From Eilatimonas milleporae (GTDB taxonomy: Bacteria > Pseudomonadota > Alphaproteobacteria > Sphingomonadales > Kordiimonadaceae), in the NCBI RefSeq assembly GCF_003688555.1, contig NZ_REFR01000017.1:1-64000 (forward strand): a stretch of DNA of 64,000 bases, given 5' to 3'. Position 1 is the first letter of the stretch. Every line of letters begins with the position of its first letter. The notes beneath the pieces were generated by a model. It searched no databases and had not been told where the DNA came from. It was given only the letters and a program-made list of their open reading frames with translations. This document shows, piece by piece, positions 35,808 through 46,800 of this stretch. Both the position numbers and the translations under genes were made by a program.

Positions 35808-36224
35808 CTAGCCGATGGGAGGGCGTGGTGTCTGGCGGCGGTCGCGGCGCGGCGGCTGGGCTTGATAGGCTTCCGCGCAATGCGTCGCGCAGTAAGGCAT
35901 GCCGGGTTCCGCCGGGCGACCGCAAAAATGGAAATCCGGGTCTCCGGGGTGGCCGATGGGCCATTTACACATACGATCCGTCAGATCGAGAAGCGTGACG
36001 AATTTCTTCGCCTCCTTCTTGGCGGCTTTTTTGGCAGGGGCCTTGGCCTTTGTCTTGTCCGACTTGACGGGTGACGGGCGTGATTTCAGTCCCAGGCGGT
36101 GTGCCTTGCCGATTACGGCATTGCGGGTGACACCTTCTCCCAGTTCCTTGGCAATCTGACTGGCGCTCAGACCTTCATCCCACAGTTTCTTGAGCTGTTC
36201 GATTCGCTCGTCGGTCCAGGCCAT
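35808..36224 (-). CDS. gcrA: GcrA-family cell-cycle regulator
   Basis: A 138-aa protein. The N-terminal MAWTDERIEQLKKLWDEGLS, ASQIAKELGEGVTRNAVIGKAHRLGL is the GcrA HTH. A Lys/Ala-rich linker (about 55-75) leads to the C-terminal sigma-70-interacting region, with MCKWPIGHPGDPDFHFCG and YCATHCAEAYQ. GcrA works with sigma-70 at promoters containing CcrM-methylated GANTC sites. ATG 36224 has AAGGAGCG upstream. Longer in-frame starts are not protein-like. Confidence 0.95.
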   Translation of the reverse strand: MAWTDERIEQLKKLWDEGLSASQIAKELGEGVTRNAVIGKAHRLGLKSRPSPVKSDKTKAKAPAKKAAKKEAKKFVTLLDLTDRMCKWPIGHPGDPDFHFCGRPAEPGMPYCATHCAEAYQAQPPRRDRRQTPRPPIG

Positions 36225-36695
36225 GATCGCTCCTTGCAACTGTCTTACGCGCCCAATTCCAACCCCGGTTTCATCCCTTTTCCAATGCCGGCAAGTCCCT
36301 TTGCCGTAAGGGCTTTGCCGCTGGACTTGTCGGGATGGTCCTGTATCCGGTGCGACCCTTGCACATCTGTTTGCGCAGGCTTCGACTCGCGATCCGGGTT
36401 GAGAGTCGGCTCCTGCCCCTTTATACGCCGCCGCGCACCATCTTGCCAAGGGGGGACCGCCCAGGGGATACACGATAGATGCAATAGAGGCATATTATAG
36501 GGCCTTCCTGCACAGTGCCCCTTGTCATCGGGTGGGGGCCTCCCTTATTTAAAGGCCTTGTGCCGCCTTCTATGCGGCCATTTTGAATTCCGGCAGACAA
36601 AATCCCGGTGGCCGCACAGCAGGTCTCCGCGGATTTTTGCTGCACTTCCGCAGAGCAATCCGGCACGACCGTATCGTTGAAGGAGACATGCCGTT
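36225..36695. other. Divergent gcrA/permease intergenic region
   Basis: 471 bases with no credible gene. It contains two CcrM-type GANTC sites (36384-36388 and 36403-36407), and a five-bp hairpin near 36562-36578 (GCCGC-CTTCTAT-GCGGC) precedes the permease. AAGGAG just before 36696 is the permease ribosome site. Confidence 0.5.
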
Positions 36696-37532
36696 GTGAG
36701 CAATCTTTCCCAAGTACAGCGGCAGGAGGGGTATCCCGCCCTCGGGTCCCGTGTCATCGGGCGTGTCAACTGGCTGGGTCTTTACACGCTTTACAGCCGG
36801 GAAACCCGTCGGTTCATAAAGGTCTGGGCGCAGACCCTGGCGGCGCCGGCCGTAACCACAATTCTGTTCATGGTCATTTTCACCCTGGCGCTCGGCGGAC
36901 GGGGCCGCATGGTCGCGGATATGCCCTATGCCCAGTTTCTGGCGCCCGGGCTGATGGTCATGGCCATGTTGCAGAATGCCTTTGCCAATACATCCTCTTC
37001 ATTGCTGATCTCCAAGGTGCAGGGCAATATCGTCGATACCCTGATGCCGCCGCTTTCCGCGACGGAACTGACGCTCGGATATGTCGCCGGCGGGGTAACG
37101 CGCGGTCTTGCGGTCGGTGCGTCCGTGGGACTGGCGTTCATGTTCATGCCGGATGTTGATCTCGGCCCCGCCAATGTCTGGGCCGTCATCTATTTTGCCC
37201 TGACCGCGTGTGTGATGCTGTCTCTTCTCGGGGTGCTGACGGGGGTCTGGGCTGAAAAGTTCGATCATGCGGCCGCGATCACGAATTTCGTCATTGCCCC
37301 TTTGAGCCTGCTATCGGGGACATTTTATTCCATTTCACGGCTGAGCGAGAACTGGCAGGCTTTTTCCAAGGCCAACCCTTTCTTTTACATGATTGATGGT
37401 TTCCGCTACGGCCTGATCGGTGTGGCTGACAGCGATCTCATGACGGGGGTGGTGTATACCTTTGCCATCAATCTGGTGTTGGCGATTGTCGTCTACAGGG
37501 TCTTCAAGACAGGGTACCGCCTCAAGGCCTGA
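36696..37532 (+). CDS. ABC-2 type transporter permease
   Basis: A 278-aa integral membrane protein with six predicted helices. LYSRETRRFIKVWAQTLAAPAVTTILFMVIFTLAL and the C-terminal PLSLLSGTFYSISRLSENWQAFSKANPFFYMIDGFRYGLIG are the ABC2_membrane hallmarks of drug/polysaccharide-export permeases. The start is GTG 36696, with AAGGAG about ten bases upstream. No ATPase gene adjoins it on either side. The substrate is unknown. Confidence 0.92.
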   Translation: MSNLSQVQRQEGYPALGSRVIGRVNWLGLYTLYSRETRRFIKVWAQTLAAPAVTTILFMVIFTLALGGRGRMVADMPYAQFLAPGLMVMAMLQNAFANTSSSLLISKVQGNIVDTLMPPLSATELTLGYVAGGVTRGLAVGASVGLAFMFMPDVDLGPANVWAVIYFALTACVMLSLLGVLTGVWAEKFDHAAAITNFVIAPLSLLSGTFYSISRLSENWQAFSKANPFFYMIDGFRYGLIGVADSDLMTGVVYTFAINLVLAIVVYRVFKTGYRLKA

Positions 37533-37584
37533 GTATATGGTCGTTACGTTCGATCAATGCCCCTGATTTAACGGAGAAGTTTTT

Positions 37585-38778
37585 GTGATTACGCCGCTAT
37601 TGCCTACCTACCGCCGTATGCAGGTCGCGTTTGAGCGTGGCGACGGCATGTATCTTTTCGACCGCGACGGCAAACGGTATCTGGATTTTTACTCCGGCAT
37701 CGGCGTTGTCGCGCTCGGCCATTGCCATCCCCATCTGGTCAGGGCCCTTCAGGCACAGGCGGAAAAGCTGTGGCATGTGTCCAACCTGTACGAGATTCCG
37801 GGCCAGACGCGTCTGGCCGAACGCCTGGTGGCCGCCACTTTTGCCGATACGGTCTTTTTCACCAATTCCGGTGCGGAATCGATCGAATGCGCCATCAAGA
37901 TGGTGCGTAAATACCATCATGATAAAGGCGACAAGGGACGGTACCGGCTGATCACCATGTCCAGTGCCTTTCATGGCCGCACCCTGGCGGGCATTGCCGC
38001 CGCCGGTCAGGAAAAGCTGACGCACGGATTTGAACCCCTGCCCGATGGTTTCGATGTGGTGCCCTTTGGCGATTTGCAGGCGGTGGAGGCGGCGATCGGC
38101 CCCGAGACCGGCGGCATCATGGTTGAACCCATTCAGGGTGAGGGCGGCATCAAGCCGGTCCCGGATGACGTCATGCGCGGGCTGCGCCGGCTGGCCGATG
38201 ATCACGGCCTTCTGCTGGTCTTTGACGAAATCCAGTGCGGCATGGGCCGGACGGGCAAGCTGTTTGCCTATGAATGGTCCGGTGTGACACCCGATATCGT
38301 CACCAGTGCCAAGGGGATCGGCGGCGGGTTTCCGCTGGGGGCATGCCTGGCGACGGAGGACGCCGCCAGCGGCATGACCGCCGGCACGCATGGAACGACC
38401 TATGGCGGTAACCCGCTGGCCATGGCTGTCGGCAACGCGGTACTCGATATCCTTCTGGAGCCCGGTTTTCTAAACCGTGTCACAGAAATGGGCGATGCGC
38501 TGCATGCCCGGCTCGCCGCCCTGCAACAGCGTTTTCCGGAGCACATCGCCGAGGTGCGCGGCCACGGTCTGATGGCCGGTCTGCGCGTTCCCGGTGTGGA
38601 ACCGCGCGCTGCTGTCCCAGACCTGGTCGGCCGGGGCCTGTGTCCGGCGCCGGCCGGCGACAATGTCATCCGTATGCTGCCGCCATTGATCATTGAAAAC
38701 AGCCACATCGACGAGGCGGTCGATATCTACGAGGCGGCCTTTTCCGACTGGTCGGCGGGCGGCCCGCCCGCACCCTGA
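37585..38778 (+). CDS. argD: Acetylornithine aminotransferase
   Basis: A 397-aa class III PLP aminotransferase of arginine biosynthesis. [60 protein letters not shown] and the PLP lysine in [15 protein letters not shown] are all in place. The start is GTG 37585 with ACGGAG eight bases upstream. It is followed 41 bases later by argF and then hslO, the classic alphaproteobacterial order. Confidence 0.96.
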   Translation: MITPLLPTYRRMQVAFERGDGMYLFDRDGKRYLDFYSGIGVVALGHCHPHLVRALQAQAEKLWHVSNLYEIPGQTRLAERLVAATFADTVFFTNSGAESIECAIKMVRKYHHDKGDKGRYRLITMSSAFHGRTLAGIAAAGQEKLTHGFEPLPDGFDVVPFGDLQAVEAAIGPETGGIMVEPIQGEGGIKPVPDDVMRGLRRLADDHGLLLVFDEIQCGMGRTGKLFAYEWSGVTPDIVTSAKGIGGGFPLGACLATEDAASGMTAGTHGTTYGGNPLAMAVGNAVLDILLEPGFLNRVTEMGDALHARLAALQQRFPEHIAEVRGHGLMAGLRVPGVEPRAAVPDLVGRGLCPAPAGDNVIRMLPPLIIENSHIDEAVDIYEAAFSDWSAGGPPAP

Positions 38779-38819
38779 TACCCCGGTTTCAGGGACAGAC
38801 CCGTTTTCGAGGAAACCTT

Positions 38820-39758
38820 ATGAGCGGTACCCCCAGACATTTCCTGGATCTGAAGGATTTTGACGGCGCCACCCTGCGTCTCATTCTGGATACGGCCCGC
38901 CTGTGGCGCGATGCCAGGGACGGCCGACCCAAAGGCGCGGTGGATGACGGTGCCCCGCTGGCAGGGCGCGCGCTGGCCATGATCTTTGAAAAGGCCTCGA
39001 CCCGGACGCGGATCAGTTTTGACATGGCGATGCGGCAGCTGGGCGGGACGTCGCTCGTCCTGGAAAGCGGTGCGATGCAGTTGGGACGCGGGGAAACCGT
39101 GGCCGATACCGCCCGGGTGATGAGCCGTTATGTCGATGTCATCATGATCCGCGCCAATGTTCACAGCATGGTCGAGGAACTGGCCGCCCATGCCGGCGTT
39201 CCGGTGATCAACGGTCTGACGGATCGGTCCCATCCCTGTCAGCTCATGGCGGACATGATGACGTTTGAGGACCATCGCGGTCCCATTGCCGGACGCCGTG
39301 TGGCCTGGGTCGGGGATGGCAACAATGTGGCCGTATCCCTGATCGAGGCGGCTGTCCGGCTGGATTTTGCCCTGACCATGGCCTGTCCGCCGGCCCTTGC
39401 CCCGCCCGACGGGGTCATGCAATGGGCGCAAAGCCAGGGCGGGTCGGTCACCCTGACGGATGATCCCGCAGCGGCTGTCGCGGGTGTGGATGCGGTCTTT
39501 ACCGATACCTGGGTTTCCATGGGTGACGCCCGTGACAACGCGCGTTTGCAGGCGCTGGCGCCGTTTCAGGTGGATAAAGCCCTGATGAACCGTGCGGCGG
39601 CGGATGCGATCTTCATGCACTGCCTGCCGGCGCACCGGGGCGAGGAAGTAACCGACGATGTCATCGACGGACCCGGATCGGTCGTTTGGGATGAGGCGGA
39701 AAATCGGCTCCATGCCCAGAAAGCCGTTCTGGCCTGGTGCCTTGGCGCGATCGGATGA
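38820..39758 (+). CDS. argF: Ornithine carbamoyltransferase
   Basis: A 312-aa enzyme that makes citrulline from ornithine and carbamoyl phosphate. It has the carbamoyl-phosphate site [11 protein letters not shown] (STRT), HPCQ in [14 protein letters not shown], the ornithine-side [21 protein letters not shown] (SMG loop) and [12 protein letters not shown]. The length is standard. It is read from the argD transcript. Confidence 0.97.
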   Translation: MSGTPRHFLDLKDFDGATLRLILDTARLWRDARDGRPKGAVDDGAPLAGRALAMIFEKASTRTRISFDMAMRQLGGTSLVLESGAMQLGRGETVADTARVMSRYVDVIMIRANVHSMVEELAAHAGVPVINGLTDRSHPCQLMADMMTFEDHRGPIAGRRVAWVGDGNNVAVSLIEAAVRLDFALTMACPPALAPPDGVMQWAQSQGGSVTLTDDPAAAVAGVDAVFTDTWVSMGDARDNARLQALAPFQVDKALMNRAAADAIFMHCLPAHRGEEVTDDVIDGPGSVVWDEAENRLHAQKAVLAWCLGAIG

Positions 39759-39815
39759 GAATGCACAGGTGAGAACGCAGAGGGCCGTGCCGCCCGGCGG
39801 CAGCGTGGGAAAACA

Positions 39816-40826
39816 GTGATGAGCATCAGCGACAGCGGGTCCGAACACCCCATCGTCATCGAAGACCCGGTGACAAGCCGTGACAATGAGGTCCGTCCTT
39901 TCCGGATCGAGGGCATGGATGTCCGCGGCCGTGCCGTCCGCCTTGGCACCGTGGCCCAGCAGATCATCGCCGCCCATGACTATCCCGATCCGGTCGCGCG
40001 CATTCTCGGGGAATTTCTCGCTCTGGCCGCCTTGCTCGGGTCGATCATCAAATATGACGGTATCGTTACCCTGCAGGCCAAATCCGCCGGGCCGCTTCCG
40101 ATGATCGTAACGGACTTCACCCGTGTTCAGGAGGGCATCGGCCATCTGCGCGGCTATATGAGCGTGGATGAAACCAAGCTGGCGCACTATGGCAAGGACC
40201 CCAGTTTTCACGGCCTCATCGGGTCCAAGGAAGGCGGCTATCTGGCGATGACCATCGATCAGGGCTCTGACATGGAACGGTATCAGGGCATCGTGGATCT
40301 GAAAGGGGAAACCCTGAGCGATATCGCCCGCACCTATTTCAAAAGCTCGGAACAGACACCGACGGAAATTCGCCTGACCAGTGACCGGGATCCGGTGACC
40401 GGCCATTGGCGGGCCGGGGGGATCATGGTGCAGTATCTGGCCCACGGCGAGGAAGGGCGCGAGCGCACATTTGTTCGTGAAACGGATGACGAATGGGGCC
40501 GTGCCAGCATCCTGATGCACAGTGTTACCAAGGAAGAACTGCTCGATCCCGCCCTGGACCTGGACCGTCTGCTATATCGCCTGTTCAACGAGGATGGTGT
40601 GCGCGTCTTCGACCCCTGGCGCCTGATTGCCCAGTGCCGCTGCGACCGAGGCCGTTTGCTCGGTGTATTGCGCCAGTTTTCCGCGGACGATATCGACCAT
40701 ATGACCGAGAACGGGAAAATCTCCGTCAATTGTCAGTTCTGCAACAAAACTTATGAATTCGACCCGGATGACCTGTCCGGGGATGCCGATACCGGGCCCG
40801 GTCCGTCAGCCGGCGCCGTGCACTGA
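39816..40826 (+). CDS. hslO: Redox-regulated chaperone Hsp33
   Basis: A 336-aa protein. The N-terminal substrate-binding domain has DYPDPVARILGEFLALAALLGSIIKYDG. The C-terminal zinc switch has the first pair in CRCDRGRL (CxC) and the second in CQFCNKTYEF (CxxC), so all four redox cysteines are present. It is activated by oxidation and unfolding to hold unfolded proteins. A second in-frame ATG follows at 39819. It completes argD-argF-hslO. Confidence 0.95.
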   Translation: MMSISDSGSEHPIVIEDPVTSRDNEVRPFRIEGMDVRGRAVRLGTVAQQIIAAHDYPDPVARILGEFLALAALLGSIIKYDGIVTLQAKSAGPLPMIVTDFTRVQEGIGHLRGYMSVDETKLAHYGKDPSFHGLIGSKEGGYLAMTIDQGSDMERYQGIVDLKGETLSDIARTYFKSSEQTPTEIRLTSDRDPVTGHWRAGGIMVQYLAHGEEGRERTFVRETDDEWGRASILMHSVTKEELLDPALDLDRLLYRLFNEDGVRVFDPWRLIAQCRCDRGRLLGVLRQFSADDIDHMTENGKISVNCQFCNKTYEFDPDDLSGDADTGPGPSAGAVH

Positions 40827-40844
40827 ACGGGCGGGGCCCTTGCG

Positions 40845-41981
40845 ATGAAACTGGCGATTTTCGGCAAGCACCCGGTCCCGCAAGGGGGCTTTGACGGGGT
40901 GATGAGCCTGTTTGAAGCCATCGGTTTCAGCCGGCTCGGCTATGATGTCAGCCTTCTGATCGCGTTCCCCGACAGCGCGACGCATGACGCGGTTCTTGCC
41001 AGGCTGGATATTGAAGACCTGAATGCCCTGCCGAAATTCGGCGGGCGTTTCGATATCGTGCCCGTTTATCCCGATGGCCGTGGATTTCAGGAAGTCGATG
41101 TTCTGATCTATCAATCCTGCCGCCCGGAGGATTGGGATACATATGGTGCCCTGTGTCAGGATCACGCCGGGCTGCTCACCAAGAATTTCCCCAAATTCGT
41201 TCCCGATCATGATTTCGAGCGGGAGCCGTCCGTGATCGGACAGTTCGCCAATTTCGATCTGATTGCCTGCGCGCTCAGGTCCGATCTGGATATTTTCCGC
41301 GCCAATCCCGCCTTCTGGCAGGAGCATGGTCACCGCCTTGCCCATGTGCCCCGCGGTGCCGATCCGGCCCTGCTGCATGCCGGCTACAAGACGGCGACGG
41401 CGCCGATTATCGGTCTCGACATGCCGTCAGGTGACGATGCGCGTGCCTATATGGCCTATGTCGGGCCGATCAAACGTCTCAGGCGGGATTATCCGGGCCT
41501 GAAGGTTCTGACCATCGGCAAACCCATCCCGGAATTGGAGTCGACCGCCATTCCATACGGTCGCTTTGACCGCCTTTATGACCGTTTCTTCAATCTGATC
41601 TGGGTCTATTGTACCATCGACTACCGGTTCAGCCCGGCCCATCTTCAGGCCGAGATACACAAACGCGATAGCGGTTGGGGCCCCCGCGCCGTGTTCGAGG
41701 TCCAGAATATCGAAGCCCAGATGAGCGGCGCCCCCATTCTGGGCCGGCGTGCCTGCATGATCGATGAACTGTATGAACCGGGGGTCACCGGCTTCAATTA
41801 CCGCGATCAGGGGTCCGAGCCGCAGATTTACCGGACCCTGTCCCGCATTATCGCCGACATGGCCCATTACCGCACCGAAACCCGGAAGTGGGCGCTGCGT
41901 CATTTCACATGGGAAAGCTGTATCGCGCGCTGGCACGAGGCCATTCAGGCCTGCCGCCGCGCGACCGGGCAACTCCGCTGA
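40845..41981 (+). CDS. GT4-type glycosyltransferase-like protein
   Basis: A 378-aa protein. The N-terminal KLAIFGKHPVPQGGFDGVMSLFEAIGFSRLGYDV looks like the acceptor-side Rossmann of GT-B enzymes. The C-terminal half has MAYVGPIKRLRRDYPGLKVLTIGK and the family-like EVQNIEAQMSGAPILGRRACMIDELYEPGVTGFNYRD, with E-x7-G-x-P spacing close to group 1 transferases. It starts 18 bases after hslO. No other polysaccharide genes are adjacent, so donor and acceptor are unknown. Confidence 0.7.
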   Translation: MKLAIFGKHPVPQGGFDGVMSLFEAIGFSRLGYDVSLLIAFPDSATHDAVLARLDIEDLNALPKFGGRFDIVPVYPDGRGFQEVDVLIYQSCRPEDWDTYGALCQDHAGLLTKNFPKFVPDHDFEREPSVIGQFANFDLIACALRSDLDIFRANPAFWQEHGHRLAHVPRGADPALLHAGYKTATAPIIGLDMPSGDDARAYMAYVGPIKRLRRDYPGLKVLTIGKPIPELESTAIPYGRFDRLYDRFFNLIWVYCTIDYRFSPAHLQAEIHKRDSGWGPRAVFEVQNIEAQMSGAPILGRRACMIDELYEPGVTGFNYRDQGSEPQIYRTLSRIIADMAHYRTETRKWALRHFTWESCIARWHEAIQACRRATGQLR

Positions 41982-42028
41982 GGGTCGGGGCATTCTTGGA
42001 CGGTACAGAACCGCTCTTGGGCGGCCGG

Positions 42029-42340
42029 TCAGTCTTTCGCCCGGACCGCCACCGGCGCCGGGGCGGCAAACAGGCGGTACAGCCAGCGGACACGACCGCC
42101 TTTGCCGCCCTTGTCCCCATCATCGCGCAGCAGCATCACGGCAAACCCCATCTGGGCGCTGCTGAGGGTCAGGCCCATGAAAACCGTCAGAATGACAAGC
42201 CCGACAATGCCCATATCCGACCCGGATGCCAGCGTGCCCAGATTGGCGATATCGGCCCACACCATGAGGCCGACGGCAATCACCGCAAGGCCGAATCCGA
42301 CGGCGGCGTGATGGATAAGAAATTTGACCAGGTTTGACAT
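42029..42340 (-). CDS. Small two-helix membrane protein
   Basis: A 103-aa protein of unknown function. It has hydrophobic helices at about residues 10-29 (AAVGFGLAVIAVGLMVW) and 44-68 (MGIVGLVILTVFMGLTLSSAQMGFAVML), then a Gly/Lys/Arg-rich loop and a basic tail. ATG 42340 is the first start that makes sense. The pattern resembles small inner-membrane proteins common in alphaproteobacteria, but I cannot name it. Confidence 0.65.
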   Translation of the reverse strand: MSNLVKFLIHHAAVGFGLAVIAVGLMVWADIANLGTLASGSDMGIVGLVILTVFMGLTLSSAQMGFAVMLLRDDGDKGGKGGRVRWLYRLFAAPAPVAVRAKD

Positions 42341-42438
42341 CCTCGTTTCCCGATTGTTGCCTTGACTGATTCGATCCATCCAGTATCGCCGATTTTTGCT
42401 TTCCTTGCAGCCGGCATTTCGCCGCATGTGCTGCCGCT

Positions 42439-43809
42439 TTACGGAGCAGATGTCAGGCCCACCCTGTGGCCGTCGAAACGCAGAATTGTCCCGGCATCGG
42501 GTGACAGTTCACGGGACCAGCTCATTTCGGCATCGGGTTCGCCGGGGGACGGGTCGGTGATCGCGGCCCCAAGTCCGATATACAGGTCGCCATTATACAG
42601 GGCAAAGGACCGTGCCGGTCCCCCCGCCGTGAATGTGGCGGCAATATCCCATTTTGTCTGGCTCCGTTTCGTCTGCGATATGTTCCGGCTTTTCAGGATA
42701 CCGGCTTCGAACCGGTTTTCCGCAAGCCTGCGGTTGGCCAGGACATATAGGGTGCCGTCATGGACCAGCAGGTCATGGGGCAGAAACCCCTCCGGCAGGC
42801 GCATCCGACTTACCGTGTCGATGTCCGTTGCGGCAAAAAGCCCGAACGGCCGCCACTGATGATCGTTATGCACCCAGGCGCCGATATAGATCGTGACAGG
42901 GCCGGCGTGGGCGTCGCGGGCGACAATCGGGATCGTCGTGTCGCCACTGTCCGTCATGTGACGATCAATCCCGGGAAAAAGCATAACGCTTTCCGCCGTG
43001 AAGGCAGCGCGGTGCGGTGCGGGCACCGTGGCCGGGTGCAGGGTCACGGGGCGGAAACCCTGCCGTCCGTCGAACGCGAACAGGGTTGCCGTCATTGGCG
43101 GGCGGTCCCAGCCCTCGGCGGGTTCAAGCGGCGCTGCCGCGCTGGCGTAGAGCGTCCCGGCGATGTCAAACAATGTGTACAGCCGGCCGTAGAAACCATT
43201 GCCGACCAGGCGCTTGAAAACCCCGCCCGGATTGGCCGGTGTGGCAAAGGCCGGATTGGGCAGCAGGTCTGCGGCATGCCATGTGGCGCCGTCATCCCGC
43301 GAAATCCAGCCGTCGATGGGTTGGTTATAGGCGCCGCCCGCAGCGACAAGGCGCCCGGCGAACCTATGAATGTCATAGACATGCAGCCCGTGCGGGACGG
43401 TGCGGAATTTTCGCCACCCCGTGTCGTCAAGCCGGTAGACATTGCCGAAGTCCCAGCCTTCCGTCGTGTCATGACCCGGTATGTACAGGTGCCCCCCGGC
43501 ATGGTGAAAGACGGCCAGCTGTTCTTCGTCCAGCGTCAACTCGCGGCGGAAACCGTGACGGCCGTAAGAGATCACCGGCACCGGCCCCGCATTTGGCGAG
43601 GGACCGATGTTCGAACTGTTGCCCGCACCGAAATAAAGGCGGTTGTTATGGACCGTCATGCTCCAGATGTTGCGGGCATATGGGGCGTCCGGCCAGATAT
43701 CGGCAAAGGGCCGACCGACGATTTCAGGGGTCGGTCCGGCCTGCGCATGCCCCGCATCGATGCCGGCGGCGCCTGTCAGCAGCAGCATGAAGATTTGAGC
43801 GAATTTCAT
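42439..43809 (-). CDS. Secreted beta-propeller-like protein of unknown function
   Basis: A 456-aa protein with a signal peptide (about 1-22, ending GHAQA). Repeated short strands with W/Y and G/D turns (for example NRLYFGAGNSSN, GGHLYIPGHDTTEGWDFGNVYRLDD, DGWISRDDGATWHAAD, NGDLYIGLGAA) look like a WD/Kelch or sialidase-type propeller; DDGATW is an Asp-box-like motif. ATG 43809 has AAGG about ten bases upstream. It is the last gene after the ECF sigma/FecR/TonB-receptor trio, so it is probably induced with the receptor and may help with its substrate. Confidence 0.6.
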   Translation of the reverse strand: MKFAQIFMLLLTGAAGIDAGHAQAGPTPEIVGRPFADIWPDAPYARNIWSMTVHNNRLYFGAGNSSNIGPSPNAGPVPVISYGRHGFRRELTLDEEQLAVFHHAGGHLYIPGHDTTEGWDFGNVYRLDDTGWRKFRTVPHGLHVYDIHRFAGRLVAAGGAYNQPIDGWISRDDGATWHAADLLPNPAFATPANPGGVFKRLVGNGFYGRLYTLFDIAGTLYASAAAPLEPAEGWDRPPMTATLFAFDGRQGFRPVTLHPATVPAPHRAAFTAESVMLFPGIDRHMTDSGDTTIPIVARDAHAGPVTIYIGAWVHNDHQWRPFGLFAATDIDTVSRMRLPEGFLPHDLLVHDGTLYVLANRRLAENRFEAGILKSRNISQTKRSQTKWDIAATFTAGGPARSFALYNGDLYIGLGAAITDPSPGEPDAEMSWSRELSPDAGTILRFDGHRVGLTSAP

Positions 43810-43896
43810 CCCGGACACCTTGTTTTATCTGTGAAATGCGGCCGACGGTCCCCCGTGTTTGGGGGGCCGCCGGCAGGAGGGTTCTCTGGCACCGGT

Positions 43897-46800
43897 TCAG
43901 AAGCGCGCCTGGACGCCGGCAAAGAAGAAACGGCCGATATTATCGTACCGCACGGCCCCGTTCTGGCCCGGGCCGCCGCCAAGATAACTCGATGCGGAAA
44001 ACGGCGGTTCAATGTCGAGGGCATTGTTGATCCCGATATTGAAACGGTATCTGTCGTCCACATCATAGCCGAAGATAAAATCGGTGTAGACGCGGGCGCT
44101 GACATCGGGAATGTCGAAGGCCTCGGGGCCGGCCTGCGCATCGATTTCGGCGCTGCTGATGAAATCGTTTTCCATCGTGATCGACCACGGCCCTTGGGAA
44201 TAGGCGGTGACAAACCGCATCCGCATTCTGGGATTGGCGATTTCCCCGTCATCCACGACCAGGGTATTCGGGTCGCTCGGATCGGCCTGACGTTCCAGTT
44301 CCAGAAGATAGGTTCCGACCAGGTTCAGCTGCATGCGCCCCTTGGCGAACAGGGGAAAACCGTAATCGACGCTGAAGTCGATCCCGCTGACGGTTTGTTC
44401 CGCCACATTGATGATGCTGGCATTGATGGCCGACAGGCTGCCGTCCCCGCCGATGGTAATCGCCTCGCAGAACGGATTGTCGATAGAGGCCGCATCGACG
44501 CACCGCTCGGCGATTTCCGTCGCGCCGAAACCCGAAACCGCGTCTTCGATGTCGATCATGAAATAATCGACCGAAAGGGACAGGCCGGGCAGGAAACCGG
44601 GTGTCGCCACCATACCGACCGAAAAGGTGTCGGACGTTTCCTCGCGCAGGTCCGGGTTGCCGCCGCTGGTCACCAGCGTACCGACGAATGTGTCGGTGAA
44701 ATCGGCGGGCACGCCCAGTGCGGCACAGTTGGCCGCCCGATTGGCGTTTTCCGGCACACGCGTCACATCACAGGGGTCGATAAAGTTGGTGATGCTGGTG
44801 TTTTGCGGTCCGAACAGTTCCACAAGATTGGGGGCCCTGACGCTTCTGGCGCGGGACACCCGCAGGCGCAGGTCCTCGTGCGGTGACCAGTTGGCGGCGA
44901 TGTTCCAGGCGGTGGTGCCGCCGATCGTGTCATAGTCGGAATAGCGGAACGCCCCCTCCAGATCCAACGCATGGGCAAAGGGCATATCTTTCAGAAGCGG
45001 GACCCGTGTTTCCACATAGCCCTCGGTGACATCGAACTGTTCGTCGATCGGCGGGCGCGGATTGGCAAGACCCAGAAAGGATATCTCCCCCGCCAGCGAT
45101 AACCCGTCGTCGCGTGTTCTCAGGGTCTCGATACGGTGTTCGGCCCCGGCTGCGAACGCCAGCGGACCGGCGGGTAGGGTGACGAGATCCCCGGTGATCT
45201 GCCCGACGATGGTTTCCTGCGTGTTGCGGACATTCTGTATGCGGTCATGGACGAAATACGCCCGTTGTTCCGGCGTCAGCGGCCCCCGTGCGAACAGATT
45301 GTACGGCACGCACCCGTCGGCCTGCGCCGCCGCGCTGCGGCAGACCGGCTGCCCGTCGGCGCCCGCGACCACATCGACCGCATTCAGGAAGTTTTCTCCG
45401 ATGATGAGGTTGGTGTTGGTGATGTTATCCCGGTACTCCCCGTACTGATAGGATGCCTCCCACCCCCAGCCGTTGGGCAGAGCGCCGTCAAAGCCGGCGA
45501 CGGCGGAAAATGTGCGCCGCTCGTGCCTGTTTTCCAGATCGCCGAAATCGTTGAAGGACCGGCGGACGGGCAGTTCGGTCAGGGCATTGGCGTCCATCAG
45601 GGCGGCCACTTCGTCCGGCAGGAAGAGATTGTCGCGCTGGATGCGCGGGCCGCCATTGCCGCTCAGCCAGAAACCCCGTTCGTCAAAGCGGAAATATTGC
45701 GTCAGGTTTGAGGAATCCGTTGCCGAAAACTCCCCTTCGGCGAAAAAGGAAATGGAATCGCCGATGATATAGCGCATGTCGCTGCGGACGGAGAAAACCT
45801 CGGTCGGTGCCCGCAGTTCGAACCAGTCCAGAAAAGTCGCCCCCACATCGCCGATGACGGCACCAAGCGGGCCGGGCCGTACCACTTCGCCCGTGACCGT
45901 ATCCAGGCCGTTGTCCCCGAAGGTATAGGTCACGCCGTCGATAAAGAAGTTGGCGTCATAGGTCGTGTAGGTGTCATTGAAATTCCGCAGCGTGACCCGG
46001 TCCGGTATGCCGTCACCGGGCCCGGTATTGTCCGGATTGCCCACCGAGACCACGCGTTCCTGGCCGAAATCGCGATCGCGGGCGCGGAGCTGGCCGCTGC
46101 TGTTGTACACCGCGCCGAAATTGATATAGCCCCGTTTTTCGGCGAAATTCGTCCCCCCGAAGAAGCCGGCGGAAATATTGTCGGCACCGCCATGCTGGCT
46201 CAGGCCGCCATTGACCGACAGTTCCAGCCCGTCGAAATCCGTGCGCGTGATGATGTTGACGACACCGCTGACCGCGTCGGCACCGTACACGGCCGAGGCG
46301 CCGCCGGTGATCACCTCGACCCGTTCGATCATCGCCGCCGGGATGGTATTGATGTCGACGGCCGACGATGTGCTGGACCCTGAGACCCGCCTGCGGCCGT
46401 TGATCAGTGTCAGACTGCGGTTGGTGCCCAGCCCCCGCAGATTGACGAAGGCGGCGCCGGCATCGCTGCTGCGGAACGTGTTGGCGGCTCCGAGCCCCAC
46501 GCCGATGGCGGGGAAATCCTCAAGAATGTCGGCAATATTGACGAAGCCGGAATTTGCGATGGTCGGCGCGTCGACAACCGTGGTCGGGACCGGCGTTTCA
46601 AATCCCGTCCGCGCGATGCGCGAGCCCGTGATGATGACTTCCTCCACATATCCGGGCGCTTCCGCCACGGGCCGGCGCGACGGTGCGGGCGTGGTTGCCG
46701 TCTCGGGTGCCGGCGTGCTGTCCGGCCCGATGTCCACCGTCATGACCGCGACGGCATTCTCCGACAGATACTGGTATGTCAGGCCGGTTCCTTGCAGGAT

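Noticed and set aside
38727-40520. A 597-codon minus-strand open frame
   Set aside because: It lies antisense to argF and hslO, both of which carry full catalytic motifs.
42760-44886. A 708-codon open frame on the plus strand
   Set aside because: It spans the antisense of two well-supported minus-strand genes (the propeller and the TonB receptor) and has no family-like sequence. Such frames are common opposite GC-rich genes.
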